The notes: generated from the letters alone by a model not told the origin. A DNA stretch of 64,000 nt from Augochlora pura (GCF_028453695.1 NC_135777.1:11211714-11275713), one strand, 5' to 3'; shown: positions 50,534 through 63,101, counted from the stretch's first letter. Made by a program: numbers and translations.

Positions 50534-50568
50534 GCTCGACTCGACTCGACTCGACTCGACTCGACTCC
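50534..50568. repeat. (CTCGA)n pentamer repeat
   Basis: About six perfect CTCGA/GACTC units followed by two degenerate ones (ccactcaactcg). Confidence 0.85.
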
Positions 50569-52075
50569 ACTCAACTCGCCTCAGATCGAAACAGTTTTTA
50601 ATTCGAGATCGACCCTTGCTCGAGCTTTTCGTCCCGAATCTTCTCGAGGATTCCGACCGGAGAACGATCGTATATCATTCCACGAAAGTTTATCCTGTCC
50701 CTTCTTGCTCCGTTATTCAAGCTCGTTGCATTCTCCTCGGCCTCGACCTCTTCTTCTCCATCGTTTCTTTGCCTCCACGGTCATTGTAACCCTTATTCGC
50801 GCACCCGACGATGTACGAGGCACGCCCTCCGGTTCGATGCTGTATGGTTTCACGGCGATTCGGCTCGGGTAAATCACTCCGTGAGCGATTCGATCCGCTC
50901 GCCGGAACGTTTTCGATATCGGGGTTCGTTAACTCAACTAGAATACCGGTCGGTTTTTAAAGCCCTCGTTATGAAAGCGCGTCAAAAGCAAAGAACTTTG
51001 GACGGGAGTGAGACAGGACGTTGGCTTTTTCTACGTTAAAGATGAAGCGTTGCGGAATAACGGGAACATAGTGGAAATCTAGGAGAATGAACTTTAATGG
51101 TTTCCTTACATCTTGTTCTACAATAATAACATACAAGAAATTAAAATAGATATAAATAGAATGAAATACAATAGATTAAACTTAAATAAAATACCATAAT
51201 TAGAGTAACGAATTTGAAGTTATACTATTATTAAATTATTCACTACTCTACCTCTAGCTCACCTGCTTTAGAAGGAGCGTGGTATAAACATATTTTATCT
51301 TTGAAGATTCACGTTAAACTTGAAATATTCTTTTTTCTTGTGACAACATGTGACGACAAAATTGACGAAAATGTGATTTCTTCGTTGAATTAATATGATA
51401 ATCCTCTGATTTTTTTCAAAATAACCTGAAACGGTAGATAAATTTTACGATCAGTGCGTAAAATTATAAGAAAAATGATCTCTAACGTATGATAAAAACC
51501 AACCGTACATGTTATTGATTGTATCACAATTTTAGTGGAAAGAAACAAATCGTTGTCTTCTCTAATTTCTATAAAAAAAAATTCTTCTTTTGTGAGAAAA
51601 CCTCGCGAATTTGTCCCACATTGTGGCGTTCATCGCTTCTCCCCTGTGGAAATGCGCCGTCGGTACGATCGGATCTTAATAATTAATTGCATCAGAGTTG
51701 TCCGGCTGATAACATTTTTACGGGTAATTATAGTCGTAGGCCGTAGAATGCAGGAAACGACCTATTGGTAATGAAAGTGTTTAAAGCTGCAACAGGACGC
51801 AGTTATCTCCGCGACGTTGGGATGCTACGTTTCGTCCTGGTACGTCCGAACGACCGGAGGAAGAAAATCAGGAGAAAAACTTAGCCTCCCTGATGGCCAT
51901 TCGTTTAATTTATAAGGAAACGATAGAGGATTTCCTATCCGGATCCATCGAATCGAGTGTGCGGCGCCAGCAGAGTCCAGTTTCTCGATAATTTCGAAAT
52001 AACTCTCCCGGTTCCTCGGCGAAGCCGCGCCATCGCGGCAACGTTTGCCGCGTTAAATGATCCTGTTTCCCCTCC

Positions 52076-52106
52076 GCGCGCGCGCGCGCGCGCTCGCTCG
52101 CGCGAC
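52076..52106. repeat. (CG)n run
   Basis: About 18 bp of perfect CG dinucleotides followed by ctcgctcgcgcg. Alternating CG of this length could form Z-DNA; that is inference. Confidence 0.85.
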
Positions 52107-52781
52107 TCTTCGTTTATAATTTCAAACAGGCGGTTAGATAAAACCTGCTCGGTTTCTTCCGCCTAGGGCATTTAATCGAGATTACCCGAGCACAGTCGTG
52201 TTCCAGCTACCGCAACGTCTCTAGGTACATCTTTATTACCTGATCATCGAAACGAACCGATTCCGCGAAACGTTTGATATTTCGTAATCTGATGGACGGG
52301 ACCGATACCGCAGCATGATTAAAACAGGCCCGATCGCCCGGCCAATCTAACATTCCGAACTGTTTCCGGCTTCGTATCGTTCCGGCGATATCAGCTGTCG
52401 ATAAAAAGGTACAATGTGTTGCGCGAAACCCATTGAAAGCCAAGACTTCCTCATTGAAAAGGAAATATTGCTCTATTCAATGGGCCCGTGATCTCAAAGA
52501 CAAGCTTCTGTTCGTTCGTCCATTTAACCAACTTTCTATCCACCGGATAGACTGTTCCTGGTCAGAAAGACGTGGCCGACGCGCGATGTAGGACCGGTCC
52601 AGTTATCTCCAGCCTCCATGAATCAACGGATCGCCGTTTGAATCAGGCCCGACATTCTAGTTTTCCTCGTGCCGCTTGCAATGTTCAAGTATCCACGAAA
52701 CTTTCCTCACCGATCCACCTTCTCCGTTAACTTTTCCCTCCTCCCTTTCACAATTTGGCTGTCGCTTTTAACCTCGAGTTT

Positions 52782-52880
52782 GTTTATTTATTTAGTACCT
52801 AATAGGCATAATTCCCTTATGCGAGTATGAACATGTAAGTACAGGAAACGAACGAGAATGTCATTGAAAACGATGGGAAA
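52782..52880 (-). mobile_element. Possible LINE 3' tail
   Basis: On the minus strand, CATAAGGGAATTATGCC is followed by a short spacer and AAATAAATAAAC. The layout matches other LINE 3' ends here (stem-like segment, then a TAAA tail). Confidence 0.3.
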
Positions 52881-53159
52881 TAAGATAAGAGGTAGAATAT
52901 GTACAAAGACAGAACTTATTCTAGGTAGGCATTAACAACTTAATTAAGTTCGCTTGACCTCATCAACTCTGTTCAAAAGACGGAGCCACATATTTTATGA
53001 CGATTTATTTATTTTACGTTTTTACAATGAAAAAAAGTTATGTCAATACTGTTGGATAACAAGTTTATACAAATTCGTCTTGAATCTTATAATATTTGGT
53101 ATTCTTATAATAAAACAATTTAAAGTATCCTGAAAAAGAGGGTCCTATAAATAATAATA

Positions 53160-53310
53160 TTCGTTTTATTAATGGAAGAAAGTCCATGTTGCAATAATAT
53201 AACAATTTGTCGCACAAGTAGCATGTAAAAAAGAAGTAAAGAAAAAAGGTGGGAAAATAGAAGAAGTAAATAAATAGAAAATACAGTAAAGTAGAGAAAA
53301 TAATGCTATA
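53160..53310 (-). mobile_element. LINE 3'-end relic
   Basis: Homologous to 35881-36070 on the same strand. The minus strand ends ATGGACTTTCTTCCATTAAT and then AAA, a small inverted GGA/TCC stem before the tail. Confidence 0.4.
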
Positions 53311-53540
53311 ATGATCTCAATGACATTAACATTATGACATTTATTTCACAGCATTATTATCATATGAATGCAACAATAAAAAATTGCGCGGACTTATTTG
53401 TGATTACTGTAATTGGACTTCAATTACTGTATTGCAATGCGTTATTGGGGCACAACTAGTTTTCTTTGTATGGCCTCAGTGTCGAAGGGTTAAACGAGGC
53501 CGTGTTGAGAGTAAAAGTGTCAACCTTTGTAAAATATTTG

Positions 53541-53579
53541 TTAGCTAAACTAGCCACTCTGTTTATTGGATCTAATGGA
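53541..53579. repeat. Dispersed repeat, copy 2 (pair with 27002-27040)
   Basis: 36 of 39 bases match the copy at 27002. The similarity ends sharply after TCTAATGGA, so the pair marks a shared repeat boundary. Confidence 0.6.
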
Positions 53580-54062
53580 TCATGTCTACATATATGGTAG
53601 ACTGGGATACGCAAGAGAGCTGGACATCTGGAATGTCCTAGATGGGATGTTCAACTTGATTGAGACTGTACGCCTAGTAAAGTCGCGAACAATGGCTACC
53701 TTGCAGCATTGTGTTCTTCGGTCGCACAGTTTCTCGACTCGCAGCTCAATGTCTCGAACGTGATCTCTCGATCTCCGGAATCTAGGGAGCAGTATGTCCA
53801 GAACTGTATGTCTTTTCACATTTAACTGATTTTTGTCACAAGGAATTTTCTGCGAAATTCGGCATTTCATTTGATCTATTTATTTACGAGTACAAAAAAA
53901 AAACCTTTACAGATTAGCAGGTGCGTAGAATTTCGTATGTACAGCGTTTTAGAGAATGAAGATATTATTAATCCTTTACTCTTCTCTAGACTCTAAGGCT
54001 CGATTAAAAATTTCTATATTACGTTTCAAAATAATATTCGCATTACCAAATTTTTTTATATT

Positions 54063-54242
54063 TAATACTAGATTCACGGTTCTTGTCAAAATATCAGGTT
54101 TCTAATTGGTTGATTTATGAGTTATTTGTTCAATGTATCGGTTGCCTGAGACAAATGTTACAATGATGCTCGTTAAAAATCCAGATCAATGGCTTACTAA
54201 TATGAAACAGCTGCTTTTTTATACTGTGTAAATCTAGTATTA
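54063..54242. mobile_element. MITE with TAATACTAGATT inverted ends
   Basis: The left end is TAATACTAGATTCACGG and the right end reverse-complemented is TAATACTAGATTTACAC; the first 12 bases are identical. The length is 180 bp, AT-rich, non-coding. A TA target would suit the Tc1/mariner group; the family is not identified. Confidence 0.55.
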
Positions 54243-54905
54243 GTAAGGTGTTAAAAGCATAGCTGTTGTACGAGTCACGGAATGAAATTTCATTTTTCAT
54301 TTCTCTGTATTGCCATTTATTAGGGAAAAACTGCTAGGACTTATGGGTCAACCCAATAAAATCGAAATACATACTATAAGGTCAGAAAGACTACTTTGTA
54401 CTTCGAGTTAAAATGACTCAGACCGCGAAGGGTTAACACATTTCTGCTGACCAGACATAATTCGGCAAGATCTGATTCAAAAAGTATACACGACCTGCAA
54501 GATGCGACGAAGCATTTAGAAGTTTGAATGTCGTAATATATCTGCATGTAGACCAACCGGTTGAAGGGAAGATTCAGGAAGTCGCTGCTTCTTCTGTATT
54601 TCGAATCTCGACCGCTTGATGTACCGGGGTCTTTTTCATGGGGTCTTGCGGCTGTCGCGTTTTAATGATGATCGCGCAATCAAGACGAATTATTGTTACG
54701 TATCCTTTCGAGGTCCAGGATGACCCCGAGTTCCTTACCCCCGACGATGACGACGGGAGCCGCTTAGTCCGCCGTAGAAAGAGAAGCGGTGTGCCGGCCT
54801 CTGGAGGAAACGGCTAAGAACAGAGGGGAACGACGAAGGGTAGGCGAACGGTTGGGGACAGGGTGGGCACGGGGGTAAGGGGAAAGGAGAGTACTCTCCC
54901 CTCCA

Positions 54906-55320
54906 CGTGGCCGGCAGCCACGCGAGTTCATTCATGAGATCGTGGGAACGTGGCTCACGGTGGGTCCGTTTTACCCCATCCTCCGGCTCCTGCGGCCTTC
55001 CCTCGCCCCTCTGTGCACCTCGCTGCTTTCTCTTCGCCGTCCTCGTTCCTCTCTCTCTTCCTCCCTCTCGCGTCCGCTCGCGCTCATTCGGTCTCGTTGT
55101 CTCTCTCTCTCTCAGCTCTTTGATACGTTCGCCTTGTAGCCTGGTTTTTGTATTTGCCTCTCCGGACCGCGCTCCACCTTTTGCCGTTTCGTCGCCCGGA
55201 GACTTGATTTCGTTTATCGCAAACCTCCTCCTCGCCTCTTTCTCTCTCTCTCTCTTTTTTTGCGCGCGCTATTTTGCTCGTCGGAAGATTCTCTCGTCGA
55301 TCCTCGGTGATCGAGACGCA
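54906..55320. promoter_or_regulatory. GC-rich island with TTCATTCATG motif and CT tracts
   Basis: CACGTGG at 54905 is followed by GTTCATTCATGAG (54927) and CT tracts near 55,096-55,116 and 55,240-55,255 in a CpG-rich block. The combination repeats that seen at 13.75, 21.5 and 50.1 kb. A regulatory role is inferred. Confidence 0.25.
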
Positions 55321-57709
55321 TAGGGCCCGATAAGACTCGTCGATTAATTTACAGTTCCCCCGGAACACCTGGGAACGGTACCTCGAGCGGTCCGCGATGG
55401 TCTCTTCCTGCGTTTTTCCCTCGACTCACCTCATCATCTCCCATTAGAGCTTGTTCCCTCTTCCGCTGGCACTTTTGGCTTCTCCTTGTTACTCTGTTTC
55501 TCGGCGGGCAAACTAGTCGCTCGCCTTCGGCCTCTTCTGCCGGTCTCACCCTTCCCCGGAGGATCGGCCTCGGTTGCGACACCGTTGCTCGTCCGCCGAT
55601 CGAGAGCCTCCGTCGAAGAGACCACCGTCGTCATCGATCATCAGCGATTTTTCCATCGGATCCGCGGTGTCAGGCATTGCGACATTTCGGGAAAGGTTAA
55701 CGCGTTCACGCAGCGACGCGCTACGAGGAAGGAAATGGTGAAAGAATCACTCCGGCCGTCGGAGGCTCACCAGCCGCCGGGGTGTCTGCTCACCTGCTTG
55801 CGACGGTCATTTCGTAATCCGGTTGCGAACGAGCCTCGACGCTTCCTGCGGCTACCCCTTGGTTGCGGGACCGGCGCCACAAATCGGCCCGATTCCACAC
55901 CCGACGGCCTTGTAATTTTCTGCTTTGTGCTGCTGTCAGCCCGGGCCTGTCGAATCTCCGTGTCGAGGTCGCCGGACTTTCCGTTAAGGAGCCGTTTCTC
56001 GCGGACCGAGCTGAAAAAGTCCCGCGATTCTTGAAACTTTTCAAATATGTCTGTGATCGACAGAATTCCTCAAAACTGATTATGGTCTTTTCAACAGCCA
56101 CAAGACAGATTTGACGTATCCCGAAATTTTTCCATTTCCCAAATTAATTTTAAAATTGATGTTTAGCTTCCTACGACGCTCTAATATTTTTTATTTATAT
56201 AACATCATATGAAACGGTTAAATTCGTTTGTGAGTAAATAAATAAATTTTAGGTTTAGTCGACGGAATCGATAAATTAACGAGGTAGCTGTCCTTGACGA
56301 GGGTAATCGTCATGAAGATATGGCAATAGTTAGTATATATTAGTATCATAATGAGTATAATCGTCAAGAACAAATTATAATATTTTGTCACGTCGAGCTT
56401 ATTCGTCGTGCATACAAGTTTGGCATTTAAATTGCAATTTTGACGAAAACTAAAACGTTCTTAAATTTCAAGATGTTTTGAATATTCAGAGATGAAGACG
56501 AAATAAAAAGGATATAAATAATTCTTATGAAGAAACTTTAAAGAATGTCTGGGTTAGGGTAGTATACTCGCTGTCGCTTACTTTTTACGACATGTTCTAA
56601 GTGCACATTTTTCAGGGAGATCGCAGCAACTAACTGGTTAGCAGTAGAAAATATCTGGTGACAGATTTGTGACCCGCAAAATTTTTAAAATTAATCCCGA
56701 AAGAAGCGGGAAGGTCACCCACATAAGCGGACGTGGCAGCGAACGGTCCGCACCGAGTAAAACGAGTTGCTTCCTGGGTGCTCGAAACGGCACCAACAAC
56801 ATTCTAACTAACCTCACCAGAGGATAAATCGCCTCTGATGTTGTTTTTTACCCCGCAGCATCATTTCTGGTTAACCACCCGGTTAATAGGGTTTTAGAGA
56901 GCCTCGAAAATAAACGACGCTCAAACTAGATTCAGAAACTAGTTTCCGCGACTGGCGAGAGGATAGCGTTGCGCCTTCCAGTTGCTCGCAGGCTACAATG
57001 CAGCCGTGGAAATTGATCTGCCTGGATCGTGGACCGTCCGCGAGCGTAGTAATCGCGGATCTATGGGGATACCGTTCGTCAGCTTGTTCGGACACAGCAG
57101 AACATCGGTTAAATAGATTTTTCTCGATCTTTATTATTTTGGATTTTTGATTATTCCAAATAACAACGACGAAGCTGCAGATAGACCTCGAATTGAATAT
57201 GGACTTATCATCTTATACTATTGTATTAATAACTTATCAAAAATAAAGGGAAATTAATGATCAATTATCAATTCGAAGTTCTACAGTACTTTGAAAAGTC
57301 TAGCTGTCCACATAGTGCCACCAAATACTTGCAAGTTTTTCAATATTTTTAATGAAATTACAAGGCATGAGCGAACTTTGATGAAACGTACTAATGCTAC
57401 ACGCAAGAAGTATACAAAATACATGTTATGTATGGCTTTTTCTCAACCGGTATGTCTGCTTGCTTTCCCACATCAATTCTTTACGTCAAATCTCAGCCTC
57501 ACTTCACTCTCCAATGATCCATATACGACTGACTTATTTCTTAATCTCATTGCTCTCTGGTCGGTTTCACAGAGAGGAAACGCATTCTCTATACATGCAT
57601 TCGTATATCGCCTTCGTCACTCATCACTAGGCTGCGGGTTGTATTTATGGTCAAATTACACAACCACGCTCAATTATTGTTTTACTGTAATTACTCTTTC
57701 TCTTATTAC

Positions 57710-57710
<1 letters not shown>

Positions 57711-57772
<62 letters not shown>
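57711..57772. repeat. (ATT)n microsatellite
   Basis: About 20 perfect ATT units. The apparent 179-codon frame ending here owes its poly-Ile tail to the repeat. Confidence 0.95.
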
Positions 57773-57773
<1 letters not shown>

Positions 57774-59029
57774 GTCATTATGCACTCGTGGCTACGTGAC
57801 TGTCGCGGAGACAAAAAATACATTAAATAAAAACTTTTTAAAATGTCAATGTATTAATTTGATTTTTTGATTGAGCGGGCTATACAGTTGTATTATACGA
57901 TGTGAATAGATAACAAAATAATAATCGAACATACAAAACTAGAATAACGAATGTTTGATTCGAGTGCTCGTTTACAATAAAATGTTAATTCCAATTATGT
58001 TACATTGGTTTCTTGCCTACATTTATTGGTGGAGGTAAGAAATAAATCAATGTCACAGCTTACAAAATTAACATAATTACAAATTCTGGTAACAGTGTGA
58101 AATGATCTACGGCCAGCCTTATAAGCATCCACTCTAAACAACAGACAACCACGTATTAAAGATTATAAGGCCCAATAATGGAGGGCAATTGATTATGTTC
58201 TTTATATTTTTGAAAGGAAGTAATACGTCCGGCACAGTTCGCCTGTTCTTCACAATTGTCATTTCAAGAGTGCATCTTAACAGCGTTAATTTTAATCAAT
58301 TAGATCATTAAAGGGAGAATGAATTTCCTTCCTGGTTTTTATCACTCACAATCGATGCGAACAATTTTTATTTCGCACAAAAATTCTATAGTTTAGTCAT
58401 TACGCACTGCAGATGCTACAACATGAATACCTATTCAGTTCTCCGTCGTTTGTATCCCAGATAATTTTCCATTTCCACAGCCTCCGACTGAGAAATGTCA
58501 GTGATATATAAACCGCTTGTTGTGTAGATTTCAGATCATAACACAAATTTCGACATCCAAACAAAACGTGAGCTTTCTAACGCAGGATTGCAGTTAGAAA
58601 ACTAAACCTTCGAGGGTGTCACTAATTCGATGACGGTAGAACGGTACTGTAGAAAATCCAGGTCTGTTTCGATCTCGTTGCGTTTGTTCCGGGCCCTGGG
58701 TTGGACTCGGTCCCGGGATTTGCACGCCGCGGACGGACAAATTGGAGAAATGACGGCCGGTTAGCGTACTCGTCGTTGTTACGCGGTAACAACCGAGTCC
58801 GACGTTAACTGCTCGTTTATATAGCTCGTCGTTCGTCCACGCAGAGGCGATCCGTATCTCTCGATGGTGTTGGCCATGTGTTGCGTTACCCATCGGTGTA
58901 AGTCGTCGGGTTGCGGCCATTGTGTGTCGAAGAAAAATGATTTAGCTGCCGGCCGAGCTATTAACGATGCAAATAGAAAGATCCCGGCCCGATATTCGGA
59001 TCTCGATTGCCACGGGTCGGTGAGAAGGA

Positions 59030-59085
59030 GGGGGAGAGAGACAGAGAAAAACGAGAGAGAGAGAGAGAGGGAGAGAGGGAGGATG
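59030..59085. repeat. Imperfect (GA)n tract
   Basis: Purine-rich simple sequence with GA runs broken by GGGAGAGGGAGG. Confidence 0.8.
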
Positions 59086-60066
59086 CTATCGAAAGATAAT
59101 TACCGTGTCGTTGTGATCCTGGATACCGCTGCGGACCGTGAAAGTGAATTATCGATGACATAGGGTGTTCCGGAGTACGCTGCCGGCATGGTATTATAGG
59201 TCAGTGACAGCGGAGAACGGAATTCGGTGTCGAGGCAACCGCTCGTTACTTTACGAACCGTGGAAATATGCAAATTATTGATAACTCCCTGTACCGTTCG
59301 CCGCAAAATCTTCCACGCGTCGCCCGTCCAGAATTCCAGTAATCCGCGAATCCCGACGATTCGCGAAGACCGACCGATTCGCTTCGAACGATTCCGGTCG
59401 CCTTGACTCGATTGCGCGACAATCGAGCAATTTGTACAGCTCACTGACACGCGCTCGTGTCGCTTCCGAACCACGGGACGCAAGGATCCGCCGTGTCGGC
59501 GGCCGCTGCGCAGCTGAAAACTCGATCATTTAATCGAGAATGCGCTCGTTCTGGGGATACCGCCAGGTGTCGAGTTCGTGATCGAGATCGGTGACAAATG
59601 GGAACTTTCGCAGACTACTGTACCTGACGACCTCTACTTGGTCGGCAGCCGGCGGAGACATAATTGCGGCTCGTCATCGTCCTCTCTCGTCTTCCTCCGT
59701 CCCCTTCCGCGGACTCCTCCTCGAACTAGTCTCGCCCTTTCCCCACCCTTTCGTCTTTCAGCGATGCTTTAGCCGGTCTTTAGTCGATCACAGGACGATC
59801 GAGGCGATCAAGACACGGGCCGAGAGACAATTAATTGAAATCGATTTGCAATTATGCGGAGCGTGCCCGGTGGCTACGGCTGTCCGTTCTATCGGCGAGA
59901 GCGACGTTAACGACGCCCGACAGAAGATGGAGTCCGAGGGAGTTCGAACGGCGTAAAAAGGAGTGGGAGGATCCGTCCCCGGGCGAAGGTAAAAGGGAAC
60001 GCGACCAAATCGTCGACGCGTCGAACCGCGCCGGCGTAAAAAGCGCTCGAGAAAGGAGCGGCTGTC

Positions 60067-60208
60067 GGCTCGGCTCGGCTCGGCTCTCGTTGGTTCGCGC
60101 GCGGAGCGGACCGACAAAGTGGTCGGCATCGTTCTTCGCGGACTTTTTCTCAATTAACAAATCGAACGCATTAAAGCGACCGGCGCGGCGCGGCGCGGCG
60201 CGGCGCGA
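60067..60208. repeat. CGGCT and GGCGC pentamer runs in a GC-rich island
   Basis: Four CGGCT units near 60,067-60,087 and five GGCGC units near 60,182-60,207 are separated by 95 bp. Both are expansions of 5-bp units in very CpG-rich DNA. Confidence 0.8.
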
Positions 60209-61326
60209 GGAGCGCGAACACAGCGAGAGATCCTCGCTGTGAAAGAGAGCGGCGAGGAGGAGGATCGGCCAAGAGGAGTCGCGAGGAGAAACAGGGTAGA
60301 ACGAACGAGGACGAGAGTAAGATCTCTGCTCGTGGGGAGAGGCGCGAGCCGTACGCGGTGCGTATCATATGCGCCATTACTCCTAGAAGATACGGCTCGC
60401 TGCGTGTTTTACGAGCGAACGTTTATTCACCATTTCGAGCCTCTTAACGTTCGCCGCAGAGTATCAGACCTCTATATGTCGGGATCGCGGCTGCATCTTC
60501 GGTAGCTGTACGGCACTGTACGTTCCATCGAAATCGGCGGCAGCCTTCGAGGAAGAGAGTCGATGGCAATTTCGATTTTTACAGAGATCGATTGCGAGCT
60601 CCGAAATCGTTCGATACACTGCGAATTCCTGTTACTCGATTGGCCGGAGAATGCCAAGGCTACTCGATATGATTGCCTTCTTTCTATTTTATCTCATGTC
60701 TGAATGGATTAGAATCGCAGTGGCCTGTTCAACTTTCCGAAAATCTTCACTTGTGTCTTATAATGCAATCTTCGTATGCGAAAATGTTATACGGAACAAG
60801 GGAGAAAGACGATGAGGTTACTATAAATTAATTTAACCACTTGTCATACTATTTCCTTTACTGTTACAGTGATCAGAACTTTTTCCATTGTAATAATTTC
60901 TAGGATGATAAAAATCCATATCTCTTATGTATTTACATCTACTTGAACGTTTAAATATTGGTGACAAGAGAATAGATTTTTACTCCATCTTAACGGAACG
61001 GAACAGCATTCGTACCCAACAATTTATTACTACAAATCTCCGCTACGAGTCTAACTCGTTGAAGTACGGCAAGGAATTAACTCGAAATTAGTATCGCATA
61101 ATTCCGTTCGGGCTGCTTGTGCGAAAATATTTGCGTATAGCTGGTATATTTCAAGGTTGTTCCATCACTTAAAAAAAAAATGAGTGTAACATATAAATAT
61201 TAGACAGTTTAATTGATTTATGATATGTTGTTTCATTTGAAATAGATTTTATTTAGATTCAATTAAACAAATGAAATTTTTAATTGCTTCGTTTTTATTT
61301 TAAATCGCATTTATCAAGCAATCACG

Positions 61327-61395
61327 AAAATGACTATTTTTAGTCATCCGGTATTTCACGGGCAGTCAAGAAAATGTCTATATTTAGTCATTTGG
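61327..61395. repeat. Duplicated AAAATG(A/T)CTAT module
   Basis: AAAATGACTATTTTTAGTCA (61327) and AAAATGTCTATATTTAGTCA (61371) are 44 bp apart, each followed by T and (CC/TT)GG. Each contains a near-palindromic TGACTA...TAGTCA. It is probably the subterminal part of a decayed element ending at GTTAAC (61406). Confidence 0.6.
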
Positions 61396-62696
61396 GTGGT
61401 AATGTGTTAACAATAGATTTCGTCAGTAAATAATACAAGCCAAGATAGATATTTTCACAGTTGATTTCACTAAAATTAAACCAAGTTTTTCTAAAGAAAT
61501 ATCTCTCTGTACCTGTTATTGTAAAAATCATTGTTAAATTGTATTAAATGAAATTCAAATTTGATGAATCGTTGAACAGAAATGTTTCATTACCTTTTCT
61601 TGCGGGAACTCGTAAACGTTTAGTACTCTTCTTACATCGTGGTAGAACCGAACTGTCTTAACCACTGGAATTATTTGTCCGTCATTCTGAAAGTTGGTTG
61701 TACAAGTCCGACATCGCCAGAAGTGTTTACATCATCGAAGAGTTGATAGAATTTAAAAAAAGCTGCTAAAGACAGGTCACGTAGGACATCGAGGGGCGGC
61801 GAATTTTCATGGGGTATCCCGTGGGCAGGCAGAAAAAGAGGAAGAGAGAGAGAGAGAGAGACTCAGCCCCTACTGGAAAAATATAAAGAGGCACGGAACG
61901 ACCGGGCGTGGACGATTAGGGGTGCCATTAAATATACGCGGTTGCAACAGGTACACGACCTGCTCCGGCAGCCAGCGGCCGGCCGATGTTATTGCTCTCG
62001 CGGGAAGTCGGTAGCTGGGGTAATTGATTATCTTGCGCCCCTTTATACGTTACGAGCCTGCTGGCCTATCCTCTTAAATCCATCCACGGCGATCTAAGCC
62101 GCGCGGCTCGTTGCGTTTCTCTATACCCGCAAATTATACGGCGGAATCGGGTGCTCCTTTTCCCTCTTTTTTTTTTTTCTGAACCGTGGCCTCGCTTAGT
62201 GAAGAAGAAGAATATCGGCGGGGGGTGGGGGAGGGGAGGGGGAAAATGCAGCTTCTCGGGGTCTTCTCTTCGAAATATCCTTATTCTTGCTCGTTGGAAC
62301 GCGTCGCGAGCATCCGAGCCAGTTCCAGCATTCCGTGCGAGCTCGTTTCGGATCGGATCGAAAGTCTGATCGCTTACTGTTCCGTATCGTTGACGCGACG
62401 AAGGACGACTCTCGGTGGATATGTCGTCGACGAGACGACGTACATATATCGACGGAGGAGAGAGCGCCGACGAACGGTGCGTCAGGGAATGCGTCGCTCG
62501 AGGATCAGGCTCCAAGGACACGGCGACGAGCATCGTCCGGCAAAATGGTAATTTCAGGGTAGCTGGGGAACGCTCGAGACCACGTAAGGACGGGCACGCG
62601 AGGAAAGGCGGGTTCCACGCATGTACGCGCTTGCACGCGCGCGCGACCAGCGGATCCGCGCTCATGGTTGAGACGGAACAAGGGGGGACAAGGATG

Positions 62697-62795
62697 TGGA
62701 GGAAGAAGGAAGAAGGAGAAGAAGAAAGCGAAGAAGAAGAAGAAGAAGTAGAAGAAGAAGAAGAAGAAGACGAGGACGATGAAGAAGGAGAGGGG
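62697..62795. repeat. (GAA)n-type purine tract
   Basis: Imperfect GAA/GAAGAAG repeats of about 95 bp translate to poly-Glu in one frame and poly-Phe in the opposite strand. The 146-codon frame over it is best read as an artefact. Confidence 0.85.
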
Positions 62796-63099
62796 GGTAT
62801 CCTGTGCGCGATGGTGCGAGAGCAAGCAGAGCAACGCGGAGAGCAGCGCGGCTAGTTTTTCCCTCTATCGCGGAGGATGAATGAACCCCGCAATTTGTTG
62901 GGAGCGAGGACCGAGCAATGCTGCTATCCGGGCCCCATTATCTCTATAATCTCTCGCGAGACCAGAAGCTGCGCTCCAATAGAAGCCTCGACCGGCAACA
63001 ACTTAACCATAATATACCGGCACGGTATCCCATAAGGCAGATACACACCGTATAAAACCTCACCAACTCTCGCGAGCCGGCTCGGAAGTGCGCCGTCCG

Positions 63100-63101
<2 letters not shown>

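Noticed and set aside
53586..53870. Minus-strand 94-codon frame next to the dispersed repeat
   Set aside because: Considered as a transposase or LINE remnant, but no motif of either was recognised.
21285..54440. Solo TTAACCC/GGGTTAA sites (21286, 37044, 43083, 44584, 53489, 54433)
   Set aside because: A 7-mer is expected several times in 64 kb by chance. Without a partner end, these are not called as elements.
57291..57830. 179-codon plus-strand frame
   Set aside because: Its end is an (ATT)n microsatellite read as poly-Ile, and the rest matches no family I recognise. A LINE remnant is possible but could not be shown.
62415..62855. 146-codon frame with poly-Glu
   Set aside because: The frame is produced by a GAA microsatellite; the flanks show no protein features.
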